Of a stretch of 64,000 nucleotides of DNA, positions 46,642-56,077 are shown one piece after another. Positions within the stretch are counted from its first letter, which is position 1. Each line of letters begins with the position of its first letter. A program made the position numbers and the translations under genes. The notes under the pieces are model-generated. The model worked only from the letters and a program-made list of their open reading frames with translations, was not told the origin of the DNA and did no database searches. Source of the stretch: a virus; IMG/VR virus record IMGVR_UViG_3300030688_000409, positions 33,065-97,064 of that record; one strand, written 5' to 3'.

Positions 46642-49600
46642 TTAGTTAGCCTGTGTAAGAGTACAGTCCACCGTGTACCCACCGACAGTACCCGATGTTG
46701 ATACAGCATAGGTGAAGTTATTAGTCGCGAACGTTGCTACGGTGGATACCTGAATCGGTGATCCGTTGAGGTTCGGGTGCCCTGTCGTCGTGTTTAGCGC
46801 CGGGTAGGAGTAGGACTGCGCATTTCCGGCTGGGTCTGTATACCCAAGGGTAACTGTCGCTGTACCAGCCCAAGCTGTGGTAACCCAAAGAGAACAACCG
46901 TAATACCATGGCCCACTCTGGTTCTGCGAATCGTTGAACAAGGTAGTTGTGCCTATTGGACCTGTAGCAGCTATCTGACCTGTGTCGGCACGGTCTGCTG
47001 ATGTCCCGACGCCAACCGTTGGGAATCCTTCCAGATTGTTGATTGCGCCCGGTATACCCAAGTGTCCATATAGGTCGAAGTGGAAGGAATACCCGTTAGG
47101 CAGCTTAATGTCGAGAGGGTCACCCAACTGTCCGGGACCAGAAAGAATTCGTACGGCGGTGTTCCCAGTTCCAGACGTTGTATCCTGTATGTCCAAAGTA
47201 TCTGTTGGCACAAATGTAGTTGGACCAATTCCAAGGGAGCCTGCGTTAGTGTATAGGTTGCTTACACTACCGCCTGCCGCAGCGCAAGCCCCGTCGCCGC
47301 GTAGGAAGGTTGACGATGAGCAGGAACCAGACCACAACCCGTACACGTCAGCCGCTACCGCATCCGAGATTGCTCCGGTCGTAGTCGTGTTCTTGACGAT
47401 ACCTGTAGCCAGAGTAGCCCAATTCTGGTTGCTCGTTCCGAGTGTGAGAGTTGCTGTGTTAGCTACCCCCGAGCCGCCCTGAGCAGGACTCCATATGCTT
47501 GTCTCACCCGCCGCACCCACATCCCACGTTACCTTTCCGGTTGAAATTGGAACATACATATAGAACTGACCCACCGTCGGAGTACCTGACCCCGTAGCCT
47601 CGTTCAGCCCTAAACACCCGCCCGTGATTGTAGAGCATCCCGTAGGAGGAGAGACCCCTGATGAGAGGGAACCGGTGGCCGTGAGAGCTACAAACGTTGC
47701 GTCGCCACTGGCATCGATCTGCGCCGGGCATGTCCCAACTACAGTGGTGCTCGACCCGGAGCATCCGAATCCTGCGATGCCATGCACTGACAGTGGGTAC
47801 GGAACGGCATTTCCAGCCGTCCAGTTCAGCCCTACGTTGCCAACGTGGGCAGGCCACAGGCTGTAAGGGTTGTAACTATCAATCCAGACCATTCCGGTAT
47901 TGGGTCCGTTCTCGCCTCTTAGCGCGACGCCACCGGCAAAGGAATTTACCGAAGGGTAGCCAAAACCGCTTGCGTACAAGTCGATTCGGTCTGAAGTTGA
48001 ACCAATGCTGGCGAAAGACTCTCCGCTCATAAGCAGATGTCCGGCTGTGCTGCTATTGCCGAAAACACCATCCAGCGGCGCAAATGGAGCGTTCGCTGAA
48101 ATCACACCACCTTGCGTCACTCCATAATCGAGATAGCTACTGTTACAAAATGTTCCACCTGAGAAGCAAGCCGAGTTACCGTTAAACAACCACTGGCCAC
48201 TTGTGTTGCTGCTGATTGTATTTCCAGCAGGGTCTTTGAACTCCGTCATACTGGTTTGTCCGGTAGCCCAGTTGTTCCACTGAAAGGCAATACCATATGG
48301 AGATAAATTACTGATGAAGTCGGACCCAAACAGTCCAGATGTCGATCCTCCAAATCCCTCAGTTCCAGCACTCATAAAGGTTGGAGGAGCGGCTCCTTTT
48401 AGCGAACCGTCAGCGTTTAGGTAAAAACTCTCATCGTTTGCATTTTCGATATCAATAGCACCACCGTTACTAGCAGTCGCTCCGAGACCAGATTCCTGAA
48501 AAAAGAACCCTTGGCATCCGGCTTCACCAGCAGTAAGGCACCGATTTGTCCCTTGTATGAATGCGGTGCCTTGTTCATCGAAGTTAGTGTCAGAGACTAC
48601 CTCTGCTGACCACGTCCCACCGTTAGGTCCTAGCTGAAAAGTAGACGGAGGAGTTCCTGACCCAGACTTCACAATTCTTGCGGCAGGATAAAGGGTGACG
48701 TTCGATGGCGTTGTTCCCCGGTTGGCAAAGGTACAGGTTCCCCACGTTGTGTGTCCATTCAGAGAGCTATTCCAAGCTGGGAAAGTGCTGCCAGAGGTGC
48801 AAGATGAGGTAGTAATATTTTGCTGATCGTTCACACCATCAAACACGTAGGTGTTTGTGTAGTTGTACACAAATGACGTAGTAGCAGGTAGAGACACTTG
48901 CATTTGTTCAGAGTATTGTTGCGGAAGTTGAAATGGGTTGACCGACGAAGTACCTTCAGTCATATAGATAAGGTTTGTCCCATCAAGAGAATCTGTCGCC
49001 CAGTACCCCGTACGCAAGTTGTAAGGCGAGGCAAGGTCGGCTGCTGATGTTAGGTTGTGAAGATGGCTTTTCAGGACGACGACACTGACGTTCGGACGAG
49101 TAATTGGCAACGTGATTGTCTGAGTCGGAGCCGAGCCGGATACACCTGTGATTTTGGACTCTTCAAGAAACTGATTACCAATTACTGCAACGGAGTCTCC
49201 TATGCTAAAAGTACCTGACCCTCCTTGCATGGCGATGGATGTGGACACAGGAGCATCTGGCGTTGTGTTAGGCTCCAGATTCACGTTAATTGCGCATCCA
49301 CCAACTGAAGTGGTGGGAAGACCACCAGAAGTCGCCATCTGGTACATCCAATAAAGGGCTGCTGTATTGCATGGTGCAGACCACGCAGTGAATCCCGTCG
49401 AATATCCTCGCAACTGAGTAGTAACAATTGGTGCAGTAGTTTCCACAAGCTGTGATCCCGCCGAAGGCCAGCACTGCTGAGGAATACCGGGTCCACCACA
49501 ATTATGTGCCGAGAAGGTTATGTTCGGTGCTGAGTAGGTTCCAACGGTAGGTGAGTCGGGGACTGCTTCACCACCCAATTCGTGAAATGCGACATTGCCT

Positions 49601-50421
49601 TCGTCACTGGAATAAGCCCTTCCAGCTTGCGATGCATTGTAGAGATATATCCCTCCGGTATCACCTACACTAGGGGCAAAGTGCCAGATAGTCAAAGCCT
49701 GCTTTGTCGAAGCCGCCGACATATTGTCATAAATTTGAACCGTGGTGGCAGACGTTCCTTCTGCGGCTAATAGCCCATTCGATAAAGAGTAAGGTCCATA
49801 CGAGGTCATATTAAATGTATGACCTGATGTCCCATTTGTGAGTGGAGGTTGCAAGGTGTAGTTTTCCTCAAAAGCGGACAGACCTCCGTAGATCGCCCCC
49901 GGTTGAGTGAAGAATGACGCATTGGGTGCTGTGAGATTCTGAGTCGAGGTGCCCAGCGTCTGTGTAACCTGCGTAATACCCGCCGTGCTTTCGTTGATGT
50001 GTGAGGGACCACCAATAGTGTTAGCATTAGTTGCCAGACCTACATAATTGGGGGTTTGACCTACGACCGAGCCACTGCCCCCACTCCCGCTACAGGAGAG
50101 CACTCCCGCTGAAACCGTGCAGGAAGTTCCGTCTGGCTTCATAAGTCCAAGGGTTGAGTTAGTTGCGACTGGAGCATTGGAGGACAGTGCATCCCAATAG
50201 GAGGATAGAGATGCCGGAGTGTGCCCCGAGTTATTGGCGACCTTGGAGATGTAAGTCAACCCACCATAGGTAACCATGTCGTTGACGTTATAGGATATTG
50301 AGCCACTCCACGCCCCCAGATATACTACCAGCGTACGTGTAATTTGGGCGGAAAGGGGGGTGGGGGCGGCTACACCCAGTCCAACAGCCATCGCCAATAT
50401 TACCAACAAAAGTCGCTTCAT
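46642..50421 (-). CDS. Secreted tail-fibre-like protein (1259 aa)
   Basis: Signal MKRLLLVILAMAVGLGVAAP...LSAQ, followed at about residues 37-80 by a CBM5/12-like segment (WSGSISYNVNDMVTYGGLTY ... SSYWDAL) as in chitinases and tail fibres. The remainder is Ser/Thr/Gly/Asn-rich beta structure with GTSNQNWATLATGI-type repeats near 990-1020, typical of fibre shafts. Either a fibre exported through the Sec route or a secreted polysaccharide-binding protein; the signal peptide on a fibre-like protein is unusual. Upstream lies an ACTACGA element. Confidence 0.6.
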   Translation of the reverse strand: MKRLLLVILAMAVGLGVAAPTPLSAQITRTLVVYLGAWSGSISYNVNDMVTYGGLTYISKVANNSGHTPASLSSYWDALSSNAPVATNSTLGLMKPDGTSCTVSAGVLSCSGSGGSGSVVGQTPNYVGLATNANTIGGPSHINESTAGITQVTQTLGTSTQNLTAPNASFFTQPGAIYGGLSAFEENYTLQPPLTNGTSGHTFNMTSYGPYSLSNGLLAAEGTSATTVQIYDNMSAASTKQALTIWHFAPSVGDTGGIYLYNASQAGRAYSSDEGNVAFHELGGEAVPDSPTVGTYSAPNITFSAHNCGGPGIPQQCWPSAGSQLVETTAPIVTTQLRGYSTGFTAWSAPCNTAALYWMYQMATSGGLPTTSVGGCAINVNLEPNTTPDAPVSTSIAMQGGSGTFSIGDSVAVIGNQFLEESKITGVSGSAPTQTITLPITRPNVSVVVLKSHLHNLTSAADLASPYNLRTGYWATDSLDGTNLIYMTEGTSSVNPFQLPQQYSEQMQVSLPATTSFVYNYTNTYVFDGVNDQQNITTSSCTSGSTFPAWNSSLNGHTTWGTCTFANRGTTPSNVTLYPAARIVKSGSGTPPSTFQLGPNGGTWSAEVVSDTNFDEQGTAFIQGTNRCLTAGEAGCQGFFFQESGLGATASNGGAIDIENANDESFYLNADGSLKGAAPPTFMSAGTEGFGGSTSGLFGSDFISNLSPYGIAFQWNNWATGQTSMTEFKDPAGNTISSNTSGQWLFNGNSACFSGGTFCNSSYLDYGVTQGGVISANAPFAPLDGVFGNSSTAGHLLMSGESFASIGSTSDRIDLYASGFGYPSVNSFAGGVALRGENGPNTGMVWIDSYNPYSLWPAHVGNVGLNWTAGNAVPYPLSVHGIAGFGCSGSSTTVVGTCPAQIDASGDATFVALTATGSLSSGVSPPTGCSTITGGCLGLNEATGSGTPTVGQFYMYVPISTGKVTWDVGAAGETSIWSPAQGGSGVANTATLTLGTSNQNWATLATGIVKNTTTTGAISDAVAADVYGLWSGSCSSSTFLRGDGACAAAGGSVSNLYTNAGSLGIGPTTFVPTDTLDIQDTTSGTGNTAVRILSGPGQLGDPLDIKLPNGYSFHFDLYGHLGIPGAINNLEGFPTVGVGTSADRADTGQIAATGPIGTTTLFNDSQNQSGPWYYGCSLWVTTAWAGTATVTLGYTDPAGNAQSYSYPALNTTTGHPNLNGSPIQVSTVATFATNNFTYAVSTSGTVGGYTVDCTLTQAN

Positions 50422-50471
50422 TTGTCCTCCATCTTGTATATAAGAATCTCGTAGTCTGTTTTTATCTTTGA

Positions 50472-51368
50472 CTACAAAGAGATGAGGTCAAAGGCACCAT
50501 TGGTGATATAAAGCTTATAGGGGAGATTGGTTTCAATGTCAGTAAACGGCAGGTAGGGAACCCCCACTCCACTCAGCACTGGGATAAACTCCAATGCACC
50601 ACTCGTGACTTGAAGCTGGTACAAGCTGCTCGTAACCGAGTCAATCAGTATCACCTCACTCACGCCTGCTGCCACTACAACAGGGATGACAGTCACTGCT
50701 CCATCTGCAACTACAACGTTATAGGCACCCTCTGTAACGGTATCCACAAATGTGAATACAAGCACCGTAACTTGAGCCGTTGTAGTAAGTGCGAGGTGCC
50801 CCACCACGTCATAGGCGTCCAACGTAAAGAGAGTTGTTGTAGACACTCCTTCTGGAAAGAACACACTCCCAACGCCCCCTGTATCGATGAGCCCAGAGTC
50901 ATACCCCGTCGCCGTTATTCTAATTTGAACAATACCCGTGGTCTCCCAGATAAGGGTGAGGGGGACGTAAAGGGCTGTGACCGAGTTAGGGATAGCTCTA
51001 AGGATTGCAGTTGGGGTGGGGTTTGTTCCTACGTCTCCTGCGCTACTGTACCCTGCTATCAAAGCGAAGCTGGGTAACCCCCTCACCCCTGAGTCTATAA
51101 AGAAGGGTCTGGGCATGTGGTGTATGGCTTGAATCACTCCCTGTAGGTTGATTGAAGTGTCCATATAGAGCAGGTACCTATTATTTTCGACATCGAACGC
51201 GAATGTACGTACCGGGGTGAGGTACCCATCCACATACACTTCAAGGTCGCGGCGAGGGTCGAACTCCCCTAGAGGTCCTTCCTGCACAAATGGACCGAGG
51301 TAGTCATTCAGAATCCACTGGATGCGGTCAGGGTAGGGGGTATTGGTTTCAAAACTAAACATCGTCAT
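50472..51368 (-). CDS. Virion-type protein with three C-terminal NGA modules
   Basis: 298 residues. The N-terminal 100 residues form a folded domain (RIQWILNDYLGPFVQEGPLG; DLEVYVDGYLTPVRTFAFD). After beta-rich strands, three copies of a 24-residue module follow: NVVVADGAVTVIPV, YQLQVTSGALEFIPV and YKLYITNGAFDLISL. The same module ends the proteins at 12654 and 54750. Probably a tail or head-surface protein. Overlaps the SWIM-protein stop by 14 nt. Confidence 0.6.
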   Translation of the reverse strand: MTMFSFETNTPYPDRIQWILNDYLGPFVQEGPLGEFDPRRDLEVYVDGYLTPVRTFAFDVENNRYLLYMDTSINLQGVIQAIHHMPRPFFIDSGVRGLPSFALIAGYSSAGDVGTNPTPTAILRAIPNSVTALYVPLTLIWETTGIVQIRITATGYDSGLIDTGGVGSVFFPEGVSTTTLFTLDAYDVVGHLALTTTAQVTVLVFTFVDTVTEGAYNVVVADGAVTVIPVVVAAGVSEVILIDSVTSSLYQLQVTSGALEFIPVLSGVGVPYLPFTDIETNLPYKLYITNGAFDLISL

Positions 51369-53826
51369 CCCCCACCAACATAGACAGCAGTTTCATCTCT
51401 AGTGAAGTCTGCTTGCGTTTCTTCATCTTCTGTTCAACCTGTTCTTTGGTTTTACGCATGGTGCTCAACAGGTCGTCGTCCGTTGGAACGTTGTGTCCAT
51501 GCTCTGCCTTCTCAGCCTCAGTCTCATAGGGGAGCCCCTTATGCAAGTGGGGTTCCTTCTTTATCTTGTCGTGCTCCTGTTGCTCAAGCTTATGTTCTTC
51601 GTTCTCCACCATAGCGTTGAGGTCGTCTTCCCCCTCCGGCTCTTCCTTGGACACATCCTCAGTCTTCGGCGTGTCCACAACCAAGGGTTCTGTCGCGTTC
51701 TCATTACGTTCGACAACACCGGGGACTTCTTCCTCTTCGGGAGCCTTCTTACCTTCTTCCTGTTCACGCAGGGCATCGATGAGCTTTTGTTGGATGCTCT
51801 TGTTTTTCTTCTCGCGGAGCTTCTTTATCTCCTGACGCTTCTTCATCGCGTCCTGTTCCTTCTTCAGTTTCTCCGACTTCTCCGTGGGCTGTTGTTTGTC
51901 CTTGTTCCGTTTAACCGTATTCTCACGGATAATGTTCTGAATGTTGTGCTGCACAGAGGGTAGGATACGTTCCAGCACAGCCTTTTCGTGCTTGCAATTG
52001 TGTACGACCACACCATTAGCTATAAATGATTCATCTTCATCCACGGTCAAATCGTGAAAATATTCCGGGGCATCAACATCATTCGCTGAGTGAAGCACTC
52101 TAGTAAACCCATCTTGCCATACATCGGTTTCTTGGTTAGGAAGACCTGTATTCAACTGGTCGATAACATGAGTACGCAACCTACCCCTCATCAAATCAAG
52201 AAGCTGGGGGTACTGTTTGTAATTCCAGTAAAGGCGGAAATACCTGTTTTTCTTTCTAACCCCCTCCTTTTTACCCCGCCAATCTTGGTGGAGACGCCCA
52301 TGCCAAATACCCATGCTATACAGCATGGTAGATATTTGGGATACAACATGAGGAGAGATTGAATACACATATTGTTGCCCCGAAGCATCAAAATGCCCAT
52401 CCCCCAAAGCGTAAGATGACACAAGGGCTTGAATGGCCTCTGTGTTCCACTTAAACACATCAGGAGCGAGGCGCTTCGTAAGGGAGCCGCACCCCGCCAA
52501 TTGAATCATCTTAGCCGCAAACTTACCGTCATTGACAATGACATTGAGCCACTTTTTCCCCCCATAGTTGCGAAACTTAATTTGAATATCAGCTTCAGCC
52601 CCGAGAACCCCAAACAATTTGGACTGGATATCCTGCCCAAGAGTTTCGGCCTCGTCCTGATTAATCGTAAAGTTTACCCCCCATACACGAGAGGTTACCC
52701 CGTTTATATCGCATACCACTCCTTTTGTGGTGGGTCTGCCTGACTTGACCTTATTCGGGATTCCCTTTCTATATATTGGGCTACCTTCTGCCAAATAATA
52801 CCCCAGCAAAGAAGCAAAGTTGGAATCAACTTCAGTGCCTCCATCCCATTGTATTTTTGGGAAAAACAGGTACTCGTGAAACTCCAATTTATCCGATTCA
52901 ACCCACCCCAACTTGCCTTGTGAGCAGTCTTCAATTTCAGGATCGCCCACATGGGCGACCCGGTTTTGCACTCGGGATATAGTGCCCTGACTAACCCCAT
53001 ACCTCTCAGCCAGAGTGTACTGATTTTCTATACTTGAATGTATCTCAGCTATTGCTTCCTCAGAGAGTTTTCGAGAAGGACGATTACGGTGGTGACCCGG
53101 CAAGAACTTACGCCCCCACTTTACCCCCCTATAACCGAGGGGCAGTGAACCTTTACAGCCACAGAAGCAGGTTTCATTTCCTCGCACAACAGCTAGTGGG
53201 TGCTCTTTAGATACAATCAGGGGTTCGGATGCCCCTTTAGCTCTAACCTCCCGAGCTATCTCTCCAACATGTGCAGGTCGTCCAGAAACATGAGTAACTT
53301 TACGAGCACGCCCTTTATGAGTGACAACCCAATCCCCCACCTGTACATTTTCAATCAGTTTTTCAGTACCATCCCCCATCAGGACGCGGGTTCCGGGGGC
53401 TACGCATAAAACAAAATTCTTACGTAGGTCAAGCCGCTTCGTAGGAGCAGTAAGTTCCGGGCGTGGCTCACCCAGCAGGGCATCTCGCTGGTGAAGGTTC
53501 CACTGAGCCCCCCAGTAGAGATGGGCAGGGCAGCTACAATTAAGCTTCACATCAAGGTCGTTGGCGTTCTGAGTATCCTCCACCTTGTCCACGTCAAACT
53601 TCACCGTCACGTCGTGACCGGCAGGGTCTGAGTAGGACTCACGGCACTTAACGTTGTAGCGAAGAAACAACTGCTTCGGGTTCGAGTCGAGCAGGGAGGG
53701 AGTACAGCCGGGACGACGCTTGATACTAAAAGAATTCGTCTGGCTCACAAGTTCGGGTACGCTAATCGCCACTTTAGTTTGCGGGTAGCTGATGTTGCCG
53801 AGTGAGATGGTGATAAAGGAAGCCAT
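51355..53826 (-). CDS. SWIM-type zinc protein interrupted by an intein
   Basis: 823 residues; about 353 after splicing. The N-terminal part (1-140) contains LNCSCPAHLYWGAQ; after the intein, CKHEK follows. C-x-C (97, 99) plus C-x-H (611, 613) make a SWIM-like CxC...CxH zinc site that exists only after splicing. The C-terminal 200 residues are highly charged coiled coil (KLKKEQDAMKKRQEIKKLRE). Operon position among virion genes suggests a structural or DNA-associated role; function unknown. Confidence 0.7.
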   Translation of the reverse strand: MASFITISLGNISYPQTKVAISVPELVSQTNSFSIKRRPGCTPSLLDSNPKQLFLRYNVKCRESYSDPAGHDVTVKFDVDKVEDTQNANDLDVKLNCSCPAHLYWGAQWNLHQRDALLGEPRPELTAPTKRLDLRKNFVLCVAPGTRVLMGDGTEKLIENVQVGDWVVTHKGRARKVTHVSGRPAHVGEIAREVRAKGASEPLIVSKEHPLAVVRGNETCFCGCKGSLPLGYRGVKWGRKFLPGHHRNRPSRKLSEEAIAEIHSSIENQYTLAERYGVSQGTISRVQNRVAHVGDPEIEDCSQGKLGWVESDKLEFHEYLFFPKIQWDGGTEVDSNFASLLGYYLAEGSPIYRKGIPNKVKSGRPTTKGVVCDINGVTSRVWGVNFTINQDEAETLGQDIQSKLFGVLGAEADIQIKFRNYGGKKWLNVIVNDGKFAAKMIQLAGCGSLTKRLAPDVFKWNTEAIQALVSSYALGDGHFDASGQQYVYSISPHVVSQISTMLYSMGIWHGRLHQDWRGKKEGVRKKNRYFRLYWNYKQYPQLLDLMRGRLRTHVIDQLNTGLPNQETDVWQDGFTRVLHSANDVDAPEYFHDLTVDEDESFIANGVVVHNCKHEKAVLERILPSVQHNIQNIIRENTVKRNKDKQQPTEKSEKLKKEQDAMKKRQEIKKLREKKNKSIQQKLIDALREQEEGKKAPEEEEVPGVVERNENATEPLVVDTPKTEDVSKEEPEGEDDLNAMVENEEHKLEQQEHDKIKKEPHLHKGLPYETEAEKAEHGHNVPTDDDLLSTMRKTKEQVEQKMKKRKQTSLEMKLLSMLVGDDDV
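51997..53406 (-). other. Class 1 intein with LAGLIDADG endonuclease and HTH insert
   Basis: 470 residues (141-610). Starts CVAPGTRVLMGDG and ends FIANGVVVHN before Cys611, a canonical Cys1...Asn/Cys+1 splicing set; block B holds SKEHPLAV. LAGLIDADG motifs: SLLGYYLAEGSP (about 339-350) and LVSSYALGDGHFD (about 468-480). A HTH (EAIAEIHSSIENQYTLAERY...VSQGTISRVQ, about 257-287) precedes them and probably aids target recognition. Insertion is directly before the C-x-H zinc ligands. Confidence 0.9.
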
Positions 53827-53861
53827 TGACCTAGTAAGCCCTCATGATAGATTCATGTAGT

Positions 53862-54206
53862 TCAATTGTCAGAGAGACTGCGGAAGTCGAATGGGCTACT
53901 GTTGTTCTCACCGTAGAAAACAACTTGAATCCTACTGTGTAGGTTAGGTACCCCAGCGTACCCCATAGAAAGGAGGCGACGAACGACGAGGGCTCTCAGG
54001 TATTTTCGAAACCCCCTTATATTTTGGTCAGCCTTTGTGTTATTACACCACTCACAGGCGGGGAGGAGGTTGTCGATGGTGTTCTGTCCACCCATGCAGC
54101 GGGGAGTGGCATGGTCTATGGTCTTAGCTTCCCGACCACAGAACCAGCATCTCCCCTCACACTTTCTAATAGCTTCAATCCAAAGGGTTCTAGAAATGCG
54201 GGACAA
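53862..54206 (-). CDS. HNH endonuclease
   Basis: 114 residues. CEGRCWFCGREAKTIDHATP, CMGGQNTIDNLLPACEWCNN and TKAD give the HNH core with two CxxC pairs (D-H, N, and N-N ligands visible). Free-standing homing-type or packaging-linked HNH; position between two virion-type genes without disrupting them favours a mobile element. C terminus basic (RKYLRALVVRRL). Confidence 0.85.
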   Translation of the reverse strand: MSRISRTLWIEAIRKCEGRCWFCGREAKTIDHATPRCMGGQNTIDNLLPACEWCNNTKADQNIRGFRKYLRALVVRRLLSMGYAGVPNLHSRIQVVFYGENNSSPFDFRSLSDN

Positions 54207-54211
54207 GAAAA

Positions 54212-54649
54212 TTACTTCTCAGTTTCTACCGGCTCTTCAACCGGTTTTGGTTTGAGTTCGAGGAGGACTTGCTTCAAGCGGTAGGGAACCTCATCAGCGG
54301 AAAGCTCGATGGGATGAGCCTTACGACGCTTCAGTTCGCGATCCTTGTCCTCTTTGCTGGGCTCAGACGCGGCTACAGGTGTCTCTGCGACGACAGGGGT
54401 AGACTGGGGGGCTGGGGGAGGGACAAGAGCCACAGCGGGGGTATCGAGTACAGGTTCGATGAACTTGTTCTTAAGAAAGACCCCGATGCCTAGCGGCTCC
54501 TGTTTGACCACCTTCACAATCTGACCATTCCGGTATACGGTGAGTCGATTGTGATTACCCGTGTCATGCACCAGCACATCTCCCGGACGGACGTAGAAGT
54601 GGAAGTCCATGAAATCAATGGTGGTAGTTGCGACGTAACTACGCTGCAT
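54212..54649 (-). CDS. Hypothetical virion-region protein
   Basis: 145 residues. Beta-rich N-terminal domain (FHFYVRPGDVLVHDTGNHNR, then VYRNGQIVKVVKQEPL), a Pro-rich linker and a charged C-terminal helix. No family recognised. Confidence 0.5.
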   Translation of the reverse strand: MQRSYVATTTIDFMDFHFYVRPGDVLVHDTGNHNRLTVYRNGQIVKVVKQEPLGIGVFLKNKFIEPVLDTPAVALVPPPAPQSTPVVAETPVAASEPSKEDKDRELKRRKAHPIELSADEVPYRLKQVLLELKPKPVEEPVETEK

Positions 54650-54749
54650 CTTGTATCCCCTTATACCTTACTCAAGTAGGCAATTATGATTCAACACCTA
54701 CAAAAGGGGGGAATATTGGTAAAAGTAGGTTATAACCCCCTACCCCCTA

Positions 54750-55409
54750 TCAGGAGGGGGTAACATCCACGGCTCCGTTCACTATGCTTAGGACGAAGGG
54801 TGCTCCTGTTATGCTGTCTAGCACTGTAATCCCGGTTACTCCTAGTTGATAGAACCCATCTAGAGAGCACCCCCATAGGTTATTGCCGTTTCCATTACCG
54901 TTACTTCCAGTACAGATGAGCCCCGTTTGAAATGTTGGAGCTATGTAGTAACCCACCCTGAAGTAGTTCTCCCCCGAGCCCAACGTGGTGAAGGGGGAAT
55001 CTATACCAAGGTTGCCATAACCGTTGGATACCACTGCGATGCATAACTCACTGATGTAGCTGGTAGTGAGAGGAGGACTCTTCCATATGGCGTCGGGTCC
55101 GGCTCCCGATATTAGACTTCCAGTGTCGTAGGCATTGACACCGGAAAACTCCCCTACAGTCATGGCCTGTACCCCCTCCGAGCCGCTGATGGTTACAGTG
55201 GTGGGTCCGCCTACACATCTTGAGCAGTACCAGAGTCCTGTTCCGGTAGCAACCCATGTGTTACCCGCAGTGTCAGAGCAGGACGAGCCCCCTCCGCTCA
55301 TCGAGGCTATTAAAAAGTTACCCAACGTGGTGTTGGTTAGATAGGTCAACGACCGAGAGCCTCTACCAGCAAACCCCACTGAATTTGATTGTACGTATGC
55401 TATGGACAT
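54750..55409 (-). CDS. Virion surface-type protein with C-terminal NGA module
   Basis: 219 residues. Beta-rich, Gly/Ser/Thr-rich body (GNFLIASMSGGGSSCSDTAG, AMTVGEFSGVNAYDTGS) like surface adhesins, ending LDSITGAPFVLSIVNGAVDV, the module shared with genes 12654 and 50472. An ACTACCAAGG element lies about 30 nt upstream. Probably a particle-surface protein. Confidence 0.6.
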   Translation of the reverse strand: MSIAYVQSNSVGFAGRGSRSLTYLTNTTLGNFLIASMSGGGSSCSDTAGNTWVATGTGLWYCSRCVGGPTTVTISGSEGVQAMTVGEFSGVNAYDTGSLISGAGPDAIWKSPPLTTSYISELCIAVVSNGYGNLGIDSPFTTLGSGENYFRVGYYIAPTFQTGLICTGSNGNGNGNNLWGCSLDGFYQLGVTGITVLDSITGAPFVLSIVNGAVDVTPS

Positions 55410-55577
55410 CCGAAGCCGCCTAAACTTGAGTTCTGTATAAGACCTTGGTAGTCTATAAAAGGGACTTCATTCCCTTTCTGCAAAATAGTTTGAAATAACT
55501 CTTGACAAGAGTGCGGGAATCCCTTAGAAACATAGAGGGGCAACAAACCTCAATCTAGAACGGCTTCGGAGGCCAGC

Positions 55578-55685
55578 ATGAAATCCACCCCTATTAGCAG
55601 GCTTGGGCAGTCGCAAAGCTCTTGTGATTGTGACCGCAGTTGGCAAGCTCCTCATGGATGCCGGTCGATGCGCTCCAAGAGTTAG
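55578..55685 (+). CDS. Doubtful 35-aa frame in a gene-poor stretch
   Basis: ATG 55578 has GGAGG 5 nt upstream and encodes MKSTPISRLGQSQSSCDCDR, stopping at 55685. Longer frames on both strands between 55520 and 55890 look like non-coding readings. The 55410-56077 stretch is best described as a gene-poor region with this weak candidate and one strong hairpin. Confidence 0.25.
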   Translation: MKSTPISRLGQSQSSCDCDRSWQAPHGCRSMRSKS

Positions 55686-55933
55686 GGTTGCGGACGATAA
55701 CGCTGTAGGTATGACCGGCTTACCGCATGGCGCGACGGCGCTACTTCGGCCCGCTGGTACAACGCTCGAATCGAAGACAGCACGGGCCATGAAATCGCCC
55801 CTGATGGTTCCCAACTCCCCACCGATCAGGAATGCCGCTGAATTTGAGGGGATGTAACCCATGGGCAAATCCACAATCAGCACCTTTCAGCTTTTCGCGA
55901 TGTTCCCCCGAATACTTGTTCCAAAACACACAA

Positions 55934-55965
55934 GTGCCCAGTGGAGCTTAGTTTCCACTGGGCAC
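55934..55965. terminator. 12-bp perfect hairpin
   Basis: GTGCCCAGTGGA (55934-55945) and TCCACTGGGCAC (55954-55965) with an 8-nt loop. No clear T-run on either strand. Could be a terminator or a processed RNA hairpin within the gene-poor region. Confidence 0.5.
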
Positions 55966-56077
55966 CTATGCAGGAGGTAACGATGATGCATAGACTAGGG
56001 GTCGTCCAAAACCACAGCCTACAGTAACATAATACTCACAAAAAATGAGTTGATGATTTGTTCTTTCGTCGTCATAC

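Noticed and set aside
55524-55883. 119-residue minus-strand frame in the gene-poor stretch
   Set aside because: No ribosome-binding site, atypical composition (Arg/Ala/Pro/Ser) and overlapping open frames on the other strand of similar quality; nothing supports coding.
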